From Guadua angustifolia (lineage: Eukaryota > Streptophyta > Magnoliopsida > Poales > Poaceae), in contig CM070511.1 in the NCBI GenBank assembly GCA_036346375.1, positions 1,488,001-1,552,000 on the forward strand: DNA of 64,000 bases, given 5' to 3'. Shown one piece after another: positions 11,777-24,048 of this stretch (position 1 is its first letter; each line of letters opens with the position of its first letter). Under the pieces are notes generated by a model that was not told the DNA's origin, ran no database searches, and saw only the letters and a list, made by a program, of their open reading frames with translations. The position numbers were made by a program, and so were the translations under genes.

Positions 11777-14700
11777 TGTAACATCCTAAAATTTGGATAT
11801 TTTGAATTATTATAATTTATTTTGAATTTTTGAGAATTTTTGGAGTATATTTGAAATTAATTTGAATTTCTAGAAATTAATCTTTCTTTGGAAATTGATT
11901 TAATAATGAAAACTTTTAACAAAATATAAATGGAAATATTTTATTTGAGTTCAAAATGTCCTAAAATATTTTCTAGAATTTTTCGGAATTTTTACGAAAT
12001 TTTATAAGCCTCAAATGATTTAAATGAATTATTAAATTATTTTTATTAGGAAAACCGAGAAAATCGGTGAGCGATAATGGGCGAGCCCATCACGGTCTTA
12101 TCATCAGCCCATCCGTTGAAACCCTAAAACGCCCTGTAATGCCAACGTCGATTCGCATATGCGGTGAAAACCTTGGTTTAAATCGCTCGAGTCACTCGAT
12201 CGTCGCAGCGTGAATGGTGAGAGTTTAACCCTGCGTCGTCGGCCGTTTAGAGCGCCCGCCGCCTGCGCCATTACCGTCGAAGCGTTCGCCATTACTACGC
12301 GCCGTCGTCTCCGCGATTCATTAGTAGGTCGCGAATTATAAAACAAGTCGTTCGCGCGCCGAGCCCTTTCACGCATTCAAGGACCACCACGAGCCGTGCG
12401 ACCTCGCGTAGTTTGAGGCGTTCACGCCACTATTTGCGCCCTCTCCGGTGACCCTCCGCCGTCGTTGTGACCACCGGAGTACTTCTCGCGTCAAGCCGCG
12501 TCGACTCATCCACTTCTTCTCCTGGGCTCTGCAGGCAGCGTGTTGCGTGGTCGTCTTCTTCCTCTCGGCAACCCATCTTCGCGCACCATCGTTAGGCTCG
12601 GGAGTTACATCGACCGTTCGATCTTCGTTCAAGGACCCAGATTCATCCACGTCGCCAAACACCAGTGAGTTCCATTTTCAACTCGTAGCCGTAGATCTAG
12701 AGATGAGTGGTTAGGATAGTGCCACGTGCCCGTAGCGAGATCACCCGCGTGTGCTCAAGATCGTTAGATAGTGGCCGTCGGTTTAGATCTGGCGGTCTAG
12801 ATCTGGCCCGTGAGTCACGATAGCGATGAACTTCATCTGCGGTTGCTAGCGGGTTAGATCTTGATCGTGTGATTCATGTGTAGCCGTGGTTTAGATCAAC
12901 CATAGCCGTTGGATTTACATGATGGCATAGGATTGAACCGGCGTAGATCATTGAATCTTGGATGTGCGGTTCGGTTGTCACGCGCCAGCGCGCCGCCGAT
13001 GGCGCGTAGTCCATTCGCCACGGGATTCGATTTAATCTAAGCGTTGATTTTGTAATGAGCGTTGGGATTCGCGCCTGGGCGATCTCGAGCGCCGCGTGTC
13101 ACGCTTGAAGCAAAGCGGCGAAACCATATTGCTTTGTCGGCGTCACCGATCAATAACGCCGTTCGATTTTGATCGAGGGCCTCGGTTAAGCCGCGTGTCG
13201 GCTGCCGCGATAGCGATCAAAAGTGTCGGTGCAATCTTGGCGTTGATTTCATCGCCGGGCTCGGATTGAACACGTGTGGCGCCACGAATCTTGGCGTTTA
13301 GGCGGGCAGTTGAGTTGTCATTGGGTTGATTTTAGCCGTTAGATCGTGATCAGGGTTGAGAATGTGCCGCGTGTCGATTAGAATGGCAAAGCGAAGCGTC
13401 GGGATTTGATCTAGCCGTTCATTTTTAATCGGACGGTTGAGATTAAATCAACCTCTCGATTGATAGTTCATCGCCACGTGTCACGATCAGATCATGACAC
13501 GTGTCATCTTGAACGTCGGCCGTGGCGTCATCGATGGGAACCCACAGTCGATCTTGTACGATGGTTGCTCAAGTCAGAAGTGACGTCATGCTGACGTCAT
13601 AATTTTGATTTTTCTTTAATAGATATATTTGGCTGAAAATGTTTTCGGTGCTGACGTCATAAATAGTTATGCTGACGTCACAAATACCGAATTTTCCGTA
13701 TAAAAATAAATGAAGAAATTCGGTTTATTCTTTTTGATTTATTTTCAAACTTCAAATGGCTATAACTTTTGCGTTTTAACTCTGATTTGAGTGATTTCAA
13801 TTTCTAAAAATTTGTAAAATTAAGATCTATTTATTGGTGAATTTTATTGAATTTTTAGAGATGAATTTGCTCTCTATAAAATATATTTATTGTGTATATA
13901 TGTAGTTTTTTAATTAGGCAGCCAGGGATTCTTAGGGGAGTTCTGAGGGAATTCTTAGAAACAAGATCAAGCTTGAGTCGGGACCAGCAACTCTTTGAAG
14001 GCAAGTTATGCTTTGACCATTTTGATCCCAAGTTTTGAAATATATTTTTTCAAACTATGCATGCTAATTCAACTAAAAATGGATTTAAATATTTTGGGTG
14101 AATTAGCTAAATAACTAATTGTTTATGTCACCTTGTTATTATTATTCATATGCCTTGATTCTTTGATAACCTAGGATTGGTAATATTAGTTGGTTGTTAA
14201 TAGTGTGCCAACACGGGAGGCTAAGCAAGTGAATAGTTGCTTAGCCATGCTTATAGCAGGAACAATTCTATTTGGATTACAAAAGCAACATTGACTAAAG
14301 AATAGTGAATGCATTTTGATAAAAGGTGGAGCGATGTTGGTATTGAAAGCTGGAATGTAGAAACTGTGTGGATCTACATGAAAGATGATTATGGGTATGT
14401 GTTGCAGATTAAATAAATTGGGGTGGAATTGATTTAGGCGAGGCAAGTGGACGAGGCTTTGTGCGGAGTGGGCTGTGTGGCATTTGGTGGGTTTGAGTGA
14501 TGTGAGGGTGTGTGCAATCTGAGAGAAGGAAGTCTTGCCTTGGTTAGTTAAGGACCTTACCTTGCAAGCCTTTGACCTAAGTCTCTCGTACAACCACATA
14601 TGCAGATGGGAAGACCTAGTTTAGTAGGATACGATGTCTTACCTTTGATACCTCGGGGTGGCGATTACGCAGGGAGTATGGCTATGCGAGAGGCGATGCC

Positions 14701-15577
14701 TATACTACGGACTTGTACCTATCCAGCGGTGTTAAATCGGTCCTATACTTGGCTCACGAGTGAGGAAGTGATAGTGAAACAACACGGAGAGGTTCTTAGG
14801 CTAAGATAGAAGTCCTGAAAAGCTTTGTTCGGTTAATCACCTTTGTGGTGTCATTGTTGTATCTTGTGGGTAAAGTGTACAACCTCTGCAGTGTCAAAAC
14901 TATTGAATAAGCGGAGTCCACGATCTTTGGACAATGCTCGGGATTCTGATCATGGGTAGTGTTTGAAAATAAAATGGGGTGAAAGGTTGTGTGCGGGGTT
15001 AATGATGAATCTTGATTAAGATTTGTGTGTCCAAAATATTGTGAAAACAACTTGAGATATATTAGTTATATGGTTTGATGCTTTCAATCTAATTAAATAT
15101 CTCTTTAAAATATTGATGCAAAAGCGAAATAACCCGATGAAACCATTCCTCGTAACAAGCTATGCATGTAGTAAATAGACACGCATTTTGTGCATAACTT
15201 GTTGAGTATGGTGTGTACTCACCCTTGCGGACAAACTTACGAAGAAGAATTACACTGCCTATGAAGAGGAGTTAAAGTGAAGGGGGAGAACTAGGAAAGC
15301 AAGCCTCGGTCGAGGCGCTGTGGTGCGAGATGGATCACTCGATGTTATTTACCATTCATTTGTTGAACTATATTACTCTGAATAATATAAATACTGTGTG
15401 GCGATTATTATGAGGACCATAAGGTCACACAACTCGTTTATATACATGTTTGCGATACTTATTTAATATTCCGTTGTGTATGATGTGATGTTATACCTGT
15501 TTTGATGCATGTGCACTAAGCGATCTGGACTAGTCTTGGAATACCGAAGTGTCGGTTTGTAAATTCGAGACACGACA
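11777..15577 (+). repeat. LTR 3 (about 3.8 kb), 3' LTR of second gypsy unit
   Basis: The left edge is TGTAACATCCTAAAA after the purine-rich AAGAGGGAG (11765-11774). The right edge is ACACGACA at 15570-15577, matching the ends of LTRs 1 and 2. A TATA-like ATTATAAAAC is near 12334 in the GC-rich block. It is about 0.8 kb longer than LTR 1 and clearly diverged from it, so the two are related copies and not a recent identical pair. Short ORFs inside are not genes. Confidence 0.85.
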
Positions 15578-17560
15578 TCCATCGTCCCGATGTGATTCGG
15601 GCCGTACAACAACACTCCCGTATACGTGGCCCAGAACACCAAGGTTGGCTCGAATCAAGCGACCCCAACCATAAACTCATACGGGCAATTTGGACAAATG
15701 GTGCCTTTTAAACACGCCACTCGCCCATACGCCTTCAGGAAGAACTCCCGGCCTCCTCGCCCTTCGCCTCCGCCAAAAGAACTCCCTCGGCCTCCCCGCC
15801 CGAATTCTCCGGTGCGGGTCGCATTCTTCGACAAATATGGCGAGGGGATATCTTATGATGATGAAGGCGAGGATGAGGAATGGGAGTCACTCTGTGACTC
15901 TGCCTACAATTACACTCGGCTTGATCATGTAAGTTGCTTGTGTCGAGTTGTTTTTAGAAGTGCTCTTCTTTTTGTCTTTGATGCTTGGTGTAGCTTCATC
16001 ATTTGTTTCGTCGCCTTCAGCGCCTGGTAGAGTGTGCCCAGGAAAGGAATGACCTTCTTCGGGAGATACTCCCCAAGACCAAGATGAGGAAGGACTATGA
16101 GGCCGAGTCAGTGAGGTTCATGTCGGCTGCGGGAGAACAGCGGGGACTCGGGTAGAAGCAGAGAAGAGGCTGGAAGCTCAGGGCCTCGTTACGGCCTTGG
16201 CGGAGAAGTTGAACAGCGAGCTCTCTTAGCGGTAACCACCTTGTCCATTGCCTTGGATTATCTTGAGTCTTCTGCTCCCTTAACTCATTCTTCTGCCTTG
16301 ACTTTGGTCTTCGTTATTGCGAGATCTTGAGAGCTCAAGTCCGTAGGAGGCGGATCGAAGAAACTGAAGAAATCTGAAAGGGCGTAAAACCAAGACGAAC
16401 AAGATGGCAATAAATTTGGAAGGTTTGCTCCAGGCTCGTCCTTTGTCCTGTTTGTGTTTTTAGCATCTTTGGGCTAATCCATTGGTTTCGCTGAGAATCT
16501 GGGGCCAATTCACGAGCTCGATGTCAGCGCTCTTGATGGACAGATCAAATTCTTGGCCTTGAGTTTGGCCCGATGATATCCCGTGATCACGGACACCACG
16601 ATCTAGTGGGTGGAGGAGGGCCCATAAGCTAGTAGCCCACAGAAGAGGCGGCGACCTGGCGCTTGCCAAGCAGCGGCCATTGTGAAGTCGTTGCATCCAT
16701 GAGTGGAGCTTCAGCTATCAAGGAGGATTTACTGCAGTCAATGATGATCGGGCCCTTGCCCTAATTGCGAGGTTAGGAATCGCCTCATGTAATCGAAAAC
16801 TTGGAATTGGGTCCTTTGTGAATGTTGTATTTTGAGACTTGATCTGTGATTATTCTTTTGCTCCTTGGAAAAAATGTTTGGTCGCTTGAGCCGGGTTTTG
16901 CTTTCAATTGCTTCATTATGTCCTACGAGTCTTCTTTGATTAAATGCTTGCATGCGCTACGTCTGGTTTGATGTCCCGTCCATCGTCTTCTTGAGTCGTT
17001 CGAGTTACGATACGGCGCATCTTTGGGCTGCTTGACTTCCTACACTAGCATTTACTCAAGACCGTTCGATTTCCACATTTTGGGTGTATAAGAGTGTCAC
17101 CGCTACTTGAGCGATCACCCGTCTCTAAACACTTCTCAGCAGTCTTCAACGTTCTCTCTTGAACCTTCAATGGCTTCTTCGTCCCAATCTTCTTCGTCTG
17201 GTGATGAGGCTCCACCATCTCCCCGTGGAGGACGATCTTTGAAGATGAGGCTCCACCGCCACCTGATGTGGAGAAGTCTTTGCGGCGAGCTCTGGGCGAT
17301 TCGACCTCATGGCCAAGCTTGCGGAAGAAGAAGCTGCTTTGCTCGCTGCAGCTCGTCAGTCTTGTTGATCAGCCCGTCTGAAGCTTGTCGGGGCGAGGGA
17401 TGTTCTTCTCGAGGCAGCAGGTCGCGCACGCCGCTCTTAGGATTTAGATTCCTGCTTGCTTCCATGTGTAATGCATTGATGTATCCATACACGAGTGCAC
17501 CTAATGAAATCTTGATGTTTGCTTGACCTTTCCTTTTTGATTTTAAAGTTTTGCTCGAGT
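15578..17560 (+). pseudogene. Spliced antisense ORF in the 3' region of the Tat-like element
   Basis: This lies downstream of the minus-strand pol but reads on the plus strand. A first exon-like frame (15626-15928) is rich in proline and acidic residues and ends at CAT/gtaagt. The frame resumes at 16021 after ttcag as RLVECAQERNDLLRE, a charged, coiled-coil-like stretch, until a one-base loss near 16152 causes a stop. Further coiled-coil-like coding occurs near 16330-16400, and a serine-rich start MASSSQSSSS at 17170. Tat-lineage elements such as Grande are known to carry an extra ORF in antisense after pol; its function is unknown. The assignment to the element below is by position. Confidence 0.5.
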
Positions 17561-17870
17561 GGTTTCTTTTAAAGCTTTCGTTTAAGCTTTTTCTGCCATT
17601 GCTCTAGCCCGAATGTCGGAAATCGGCTCATAGCCATTTTCGAGCCGTGCTTTTGAGAGACTAGAGTTAAATCGAGTTTCACGATTTGGATTTTAACACA
17701 TTGAGCTCATTCATGATCAACAGGGAAAAAAGATAAAAAATGACTCATAACAAGGGTTGCACATGCGCAACACTATTAGGTGTAGCTCCCGACTTACTGC
17801 TTAATTAAGCATCAATTGAGTAGCAAGTCAAGAAGAAAATTTTATTCATGAATACCATAGCTTAATGTAC
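17561..17870. other. Spacer between antisense ORF and pol; no gene seen
   Basis: This AT-rich stretch separates the antisense ORF from the stop of the minus-strand integrase. I see no ORF, RNA gene or recognisable repeat in it. It may hold transcription-end signals for the convergent transcripts. Confidence 0.4.
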
Positions 17871-17879
17871 AAGATTTAA

Positions 17880-19080
17880 GAGTAAAAGCAGCGTGGCGCT
17901 CTATGTTCCATGAGTTCAGATGACAGCGCCATCTTCGGCAGTCGTAAGCCCTCGGTGTCACTTTGTCGATGATGTAGGGGTCTTCCCAGCTTGGGGAGAG
18001 CTTGTGCTCGCTTTTTTGATTCTTCATTAGGACTAGATCTCCTTTGGAGAAAGCACGGCCCCGAACGTTCCGATCATGGTAGCGGCATAGCCCTTGTAGG
18101 TACTTGGCCGACTGGATCGCTGAAATTCCCTGGTTTCCTCCAGTCGATCGATGTCTTATATCCGGTTCTCCTCCGACTCGGCCTCCTTATAGCTCCGAAC
18201 CCGAGGGGATCTGAACGTCAACTCGGTAGGTAAGACCGCTTCTGAGCTGTATACTAGGAAAAAAGGTGACTGTCCAGTAGCTCTACTGGGAGTAGTTCTC
18301 AGCCCCCAAAGCACCGAAGGCAATTCTTTTACCCATCGTGTAGCATAAGGCTTGAGACGATAAAAAATCCTTGCTTTTAGCCCTTGTAGCACCATGCCAT
18401 TCGCCCGTTCTACTTGGCCATTGCTCCTTGGATGAGCTACGGAAGCGAAACAAATCTTGATGCTGAGCTCATCGCATCAGTCTTGAAATTCTTCAACGCG
18501 GAATTGAGTTCCATTATCTGTGATGATCCTATTTGGTACGCCGAATCTTACCACGATTTCCTGGAAGAATTCCTTGGTCTTGGCCGCCGTGATCGTGGCG
18601 ACGGGCTTTGCCTCAATCCACTTGGTAAATTTATCAATGGCGACGAAGAGATGAGTGAAACCTCCTTAGGCCTTCTTGAAGGGTCCGGCCATGTCGAGCC
18701 CCCAGACTGCAAATGGCCAGGTGATCGGAATGGTTTGTAACTCTGTCTTGCGCGCGTGTATTTGTGGCGAAGAATTGGCAACCCTCACGAGTGCGAACAA
18801 TGTCCTCCGTGTCGAATCGGCGATCGACGAGAAAAACCTTGACGATAAGCTTTGCCCTGAGAGTGCTTGATGCAGCGTGATGCCCACAAATTCCCGAGTG
18901 GATTTTTCTGAGGAGATTCTTCCCTTCTTGCTCCGATATGCAGCTCCTTAGGACTCCGGAAGCACTCTTTCGGAAGAGTTCCTCACCGACTACCACGTAG
19001 CTTTTGCATCGACGCGCGACGCGCTCTGCTTCTACGCGGTCTTCGGGGAGCTCATCTCTCAATAGATAGTTTAGGAATAT
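17880..19080 (-). pseudogene. Tat-like integrase, frameshifted
   Basis: On the minus strand a zinc-binding region (about 18880-19060) reads RCKSYVVVGEELFRKSASG and later HSGICGHHAA. A GLDMAGPFKKA block (about 18667-18700) corresponds to the D-x-x-G-P-F start of the catalytic core in this lineage. The frame at 18156-18395 gives LPSVLWGLRTTPSRATGQSP and a PTELTF block, and the tail near 17900-18000 gives LSPSWEDPYIIDKV. No chromodomain follows before the stop. The frame breaks several times. Confidence 0.85.
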
Positions 19081-19086
19081 AGTTGT

Positions 19087-19660
19087 CTAATCGGGGTTGA
19101 TGACTAAAACTTCTTCCTCGGCTGGTCTTTCTTCTGACTTGTCTGAATCCTGCTGTCGACTTATTGATGGTTTGTGGAGCACTTCGACAAATACTCTAGC
19201 CGGTACTGTTGCCCGACTAGAGCCTAGCCTTGCGAGCTCGTCTGTTGCTTCATTGTCGCGGCAAGTACATGGATGAACTCCAGCCCGTCGAACTTGTCTT
19301 TGAGCTTCCGCATTTCCTGACAATATGCAGCCATGTTGTCCTCGACGCACGACCAGTCTTTCTGTACTTGGTTGATTACTAACATGGAGTCTCATGGTTA
19401 TCGACCATCGAACAACGAGGATATCACGTCTGAGTCCATGGATGAGTGCCTCGTACTCGGCGGCATTGTTTGACGCCGGGAAATGGAGCTGAAGGGCATA
19501 TTTCAAGCGCTCACCTGTTGGAGAGATAAGCACTACGCTAGCCCCCACGCCGCTGAGCATGAGGGAACTATCAAAATACATTGTCCAATAGTCAAGCTCT
19601 TGAAGTCGTAGGGTCGCAATTCCATCCACTCGGCGGTGAAGTCGTGAGTGCTTGAGACTT
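19087..19660 (-). pseudogene. Tat-like RNase H domain
   Basis: The minus-strand frame reads WTMYFDSSLMLSGVGASVV, with the first catalytic aspartate in YFDSS, then FPASNNAAEYEALIHGL, with the conserved glutamate in NNAAEYEAL. A D-N-E-A-T-D-E-L-A-R-L-G stretch at about 19225-19260 is the third block. This is the plant-type extended RNase H arrangement common in gypsy pol. The domain is one of the best preserved here, but frame changes still occur in its C-terminal part. Confidence 0.85.
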
Positions 19661-20950
19661 TCTTCTTGCGTTCACGGCACTGAAAAAAGATTTGAAAGGT
19701 CAGGCTCGTAGCCCATTTGCAATTCTCCGGTGGCTTCGGTTGTGGAGTATATCCCCAATCGGAAGGAGGTAACCAAGAATCGAATGCTCTTGAAAGTAAT
19801 GCTTGAGTTTGCGAGAAGTAAGCAATCTGACATACTAACGGTTTACATGCTGCGGATCTGGTGCCTTGGATTCTCCTAGCATCTCGTGATGATGTAAATT
19901 GGCGGCGAATCTTACGGAGGTGCCTTCCTCCGCTCTCTGACGATTGCGTGGCCGTGACTACATGAGTTGTTGCGACAATGTAGAGCAAGAGGGTTCTTGG
20001 GCATTGGCGAGACCGATCTTGGCGGTGAAGACAAAATGCCTTGAGTTCCTCAAAAAGCTTCTTTGCCTCATTAGTCCACGAAAATTGCCCTGCTTCTTCA
20101 GAAGTTTGAAAAAAGGCATTCCCTGCGAACCTAGGCGAGAAATGAACCTGTCGAGTGCCACCATGCAGCCTATGAGCTTCTGGACGTCTTTCTGGCCAGT
20201 CGGAGGCTTCATCTTCAGGATAGCATTGATCTTCTCCGGGTTTGCTTCGATGCCCCACTGCGACACAATGAATCCGAGCAGTTTTCCTAAGGGGACTCCA
20301 AAGACACACTTTTCGGGGTTGAGCTTCATCTTGTAGGCCCTTAGGCTTTCAAACGTCTCGGTTAGGTCGGATATGAGGTCCTCCTTCACACGAAATTTGA
20401 TGACGACATCATCCACATATGCTTCCGTTCTTGGGATTTGTTGTGAAAACACTGCGTATTATGCGATAGGTTGCACCGGTATTTTCAAACGAGCGGCATT
20501 GTGGCGTAGCAAAATTCTCCAAGCGGAGTGATGAATGAAGTCTTGATCTGATCTTCTTCTTCGGCTGATCTGGTGATACCGGTAGGCATCGAAAAATTTA
20601 AGAGTTTGCGACTGCGATTGAATCTACCACGGTTGATGTGGGCGGACCGAGCGGATCTTTCGGGCATGCTTTGTTAAGATCGGTATAATCAACACACATC
20701 GCCGGACTTTATTCTTTGCGAACAAAATGGTTCGCTAACCGATCGATACACTTCTTTTATAAAGCTGCGGCTAAAAGCTTAGTGATTTCCTCCTGACGGC
20801 CTCTCGGCGATCTGGCGAATCGTTGAAGTCATTTGCTTGATGGGCAACGCCTTCTACGTCCACATTAAGAGAGTGCTCGATCACCTCCCTAGGGACACGG
20901 GCATGTCGGAAGATTTCCATGCAAAATGTCGATTGGCTGAAAAAGGTGAC
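19660..20950 (-). pseudogene. Tat-like reverse transcriptase
   Basis: The minus-strand frame at 20485-20667 reads DQIKTSFITPLGEFCYATMP. The frame at 19958-20452 reads AYVDDVVIKF, the catalytic Y-x-D-D block near 20393-20420, followed by LRAYKMKLNPEKCVFGV, LGFIVSQWGIEANPEKI and GCMVALDRFISRL. These are standard gypsy blocks. From 20652 rightwards the same DNA recurs at 30558. Several frame breaks are present. Confidence 0.85.
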
Positions 20951-21079
20951 AAGCGTCTTCCTACTTGAAGTGAGTCTGTCCGAGCGAGCCGTCTGAAATG
21001 AGTTGGACGGGTCAAAATTACCTTCTTAGTCCCTCGTCGAGGCCTCATGCTTATCTTGGCTTGCTTCTTAGTGGGACTT

Positions 21080-21560
21080 CTCCTTCATCTTGTTGATCTT
21101 GTGACGCTTGTCGGATCTTCTCCTGTCCGTTGCCACTTCTTGCATTTGGCCATCTCGCGACTCTCTCTGTCATACCGCGAGCATATTTTGCTGATGTCGC
21201 CATGGGGCGAAGATAATTCCCTTGCTCGGGCATCTTCAAGACGAGATAAGTGTAGTGGGGCACGACCATGAACCTGGCTAGGCCTGGCCTTCCCAACATG
21301 GCATGGTATGCAGTTAAGATATTCTATCCGGTAATTTTCTCGGGTCGACGTGATCGGCAAAGTGATCTGCCGAGTGGAACAGAAGAAGTCCGGGATTACC
21401 CCATGGAGCGGTGGCGAGCCCGCTTTAGCCGAGTGGGGATCTTCATGTCATCGAAGGTTTTGGAGAAGAGCGTTGAGTCCACTCCTCGGATCCACGGCAC
21501 CCTCTTGAGTTTAACGCTCGAATCACAGGGTCCAAAACAAGAGGATATCTACCTGGATAT
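21080..21560 (-). pseudogene. Tat-like aspartic protease (version 1 of duplicated block)
   Basis: The region corresponds to 31137-31560, where the minus frame reads LVDGGSGLNVLFSKTFDDM. In this version the same place (about 21450-21512) has lost a reading frame through small differences. The preceding VPIAFDRLDHPDHIPYPGRY block is visible at 21540-21600. Protease would cut the gag-pol polyprotein. Confidence 0.7.
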
Positions 21561-23590
21561 GGGATGTGATCTGGATGATCCAAGCGGTCAAAGGCAATCG
21601 GGACTTCGGACCATCCGAGGTATTGGGGAGTTGCCGGCATAACCGCATTGATGTCGGCGGTAAGCTTTTGCTTCGCTTGGACTCATAAGCGGCCAGTCCC
21701 CGAATATGTGGTTGAGCTCGCGTTCCATTTTGGTACTACGCCTCGTCATCTTGAGGGATCTTGCTTTTCTTCGCCGTCTTTTGCCGCCCTTGGCGACCTC
21801 TTGTTGGACTCCTTGGCAAACCTTCTCGAGTGAAGCAATCGCTTGCGACATGTTTCTCCTTGGGATGGAAAGGGCGGTTGCATCCATTCTTGCGTCATAA
21901 TCGTCGTCGCGTGGCGTGATGTAAACCTCGCTTCGGCCGCGCGACGATTCTTGAACTTCGCTTCTTATCCGTTGCTGGAGGACTCGGCGTGATCCTTTTT
22001 TCTTTATGCCATAGGCGTCGTCTTAGCACTCGACCAAAGCATCAAAGGCTGTTAGCGTGGCGATCGCCAATCGAACATCTCCCTCTTGGTAGTCGGCCAC
22101 GGGACATCTTCTTAATCAGGTCGGGATCATTGGCGCCCTTACGGAATCCGTAATGACGCGCACTACGAGATATCGGATCGTATTCTTCTTACGCATGAAG
22201 CGCCCGGATAAATTCCCAAAGGGTCTCGCTCCTTCTTTGATGAAGCTAGTACAGGTCCGTGAGTCAGTCTTTCGTAAGTGTCACGGAAATTGGTGATGAA
22301 CTGCTCACAAAGATCTCCCGAGTCTATAGAGTTATTTGGAAGTCCGGTGAGCGGGCTTGAGCAGAAGGAGTAGCGTGTTGGCGGATAATTAGCCATTACA
22401 TTATGATCGCCCGGCTGCCATGATTGCAAGGGAATAAACTTGCAACCAAGCCACGGATCTCTCTCTCCATCGAATTTGGTGATGCCTTTGGGGTTGAAAT
22501 CTTGAGGCCAAACCACTCGTGGCCAGGAGTGGCTCGGATCCCTCAATAGGCCCATTGCTGGCGCTTGAGGCGTCGAGAAGGTGATCTAACTCGGCGGTCC
22601 ACACTATCGCCCTCGTCACGGCGGTGCAAGCTTCGTAGTCGCCCGATCGTTATGGCGGAGATGCGAAAATGTTCATAGTCATCTTTGCGCCGGCGGCGCT
22701 CTTCATCTTCTCGGTCTGCCGCTTTGGCATTTAGGTCTCTGAAGATCACGGTGATGCTTCACGGGCATCCTCACCACGTTGAAGTTCAAGTCGACCACGC
22801 ATGCCCGGACGAAGTGAGTTGTATTCTTTCTTTAGCTTTGGTGACTCTGTGGTGCAGTGCTCTTTCTCCTTGGTTCTTCTTGATCTTTGTTGGATCGCTG
22901 TTGTAGTCACCATGGCCTTGACATGGGCCATGATCGAGGCGGTGGGTTGTCGAGCAAACATTGGTCGATGTGTGAAAGTGTCTTTGATCTGACGATGTTA
23001 CTGGCGAGGAGTATGGAAAACCGATGGTTCTCCATCTTCATCTGCAAGATGTCTTCGTTAACATTCGTCCCCGGCACGGAGAGACCTCGCGCGGGTTTCT
23101 TGTGCCTCCACGAAGCGCTATACCTCTGACATCATCGGCATCCTTCTTCTTCTTTGGGACTCGTCCGTGGTCTTCGATCACAAAGATGCTTGAAATCCTT
23201 GAGAACTTTCGCCATGCTCTCAAATCGAAAGAACTATAAGGCAGGGTGGGGTGACCTTTATATCCGAGTGATTTTCTGGCGCCCCTCACCACTCGGGGCT
23301 CGTCTTTGACCGGTCCTCGCCCGGGCAAGGAAGCAGACTCTGGCTTCTTGTTCGGGACAGATGGCCACGCTTTGTCCACGATCCAGTGGTGCCAGCTAGG
23401 AGAGCGATGGAATTTCCCAGTTGGATCGTCTGAATCCAAAAGGGTGAGCTTGCCAAGATTGTCGGCGATGAAGTCCAGGCTTCCAAAACGGAACGCCTGG
23501 GCGGGAGCAAAGGTGGTCATGACTTCGCTGAGGATCACCATCGAGCACGCTAAGATTGATCTTAGCGCAGCCCCTACAGGCGTGCTGGCT
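21560..23590 (-). pseudogene. Tat-like gag (version 1 of duplicated block)
   Basis: Recognisable minus-strand gag blocks include VVWPQDFNPKGITKFDGERD (about 22440-22520), the conserved start of the capsid region in this lineage, and ADREDEERRRRKDDYEH upstream of it (about 22670-22730). The frame breaks every 100-250 bases. The matching block at 31560-33530 has other breaks at other places, which argues that many of them are consensus errors. Confidence 0.7.
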
Positions 23591-24048
23591 ATAAAGCGTT
23601 TATTGTAAACAATAATGAAAATGGGGCTAGGCTTGGATACAAACTCGATGGTAACACAAGACATAGGAATTATCTCGAGTTAGGGCTCTCGTGGAGGAGA
23701 TAATGCCCTAGTCACGTGCTCTAGAATTATATGTGGCTAGCTAATTTGCTAATGAGATTGTATGTTGATGTTCCCGTCCCTCCTTTATATAGCGAGAGGC
23801 GGTTACAAAAGTCTGGTCGGATACAAAGTGGGGATTATATCTCCTGCACCTATCCGTTTGATAACGGCTTAGATTACAATCGTATCCTACCTAATCCGGA
23901 TCGGTTGCTATCTTTAAGGCTTCCTTATTTAGCATGTTTTGGCGCATCCTGTGGCTACCATTTCCCACTGCGGTAAACACGGCTCGATCTCGTTTAGTTG
24001 GGCCTCGCGAACTGTCTTGCAGAATACCCATCTTGTGCATACTCACGA
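23591..24048 (-). repeat. 5' LTR of the Tat-like element (version 1)
   Basis: It matches 33548-34011 almost throughout, including a TATA-like ctttatata on the plus strand that reads TATATAAAG on the element's strand (about 23783-23792). At the internal border the GTCGAC-rich end seen in version 2 is altered here to a TAAAG sequence. The outer border is near ACTCACGA/GATAT. Confidence 0.7.

Larger units (their letters stand above)
1..15577 (+). mobile_element. Tandem array of Ty3/gypsy (chromovirus, Tekay/Del-like) retrotransposons
   Basis: The order on the plus strand is pol 3' end, polypurine tract, LTR, primer-binding site, gag start, truncated LTR, primer-binding site, gag-pol, polypurine tract, LTR. 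All three LTRs share the 5' start TGTAACA and a common 3' end region. The gag start with MVNTR, the RT-RH-IN order and a chromodomain-like tail after integrase point to the chromovirus branch. LTRs of 3-4 kb fit the Tekay/Del group, which includes rice RIRE3/RIRE8-like families; the family name is from memory and not checked. An LTR bordered by pol on one side and gag on the other is what recombination between LTRs of tandem or neighbouring copies produces. All coding parts are broken. Confidence 0.85.
15578..24048 (-). mobile_element. Ty3/gypsy element, Tat-lineage-like (RIRE2-like), minus strand
   Basis: Read on the minus strand, the order is LTR, primer-binding site, gag, protease, reverse transcriptase, RNase H, integrase, then a downstream antisense ORF. 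There is no chromodomain after integrase, and the protease reads DGGSG, both consistent with the Tat branch. The expected 3' LTR would lie left of 15578, where the plus-strand array ends, so the array probably sits inside this element's 3' region and its 3' LTR is beyond the window. The first 3.4 kb of its 5' half occur again at 30558-34011. Confidence 0.75.
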
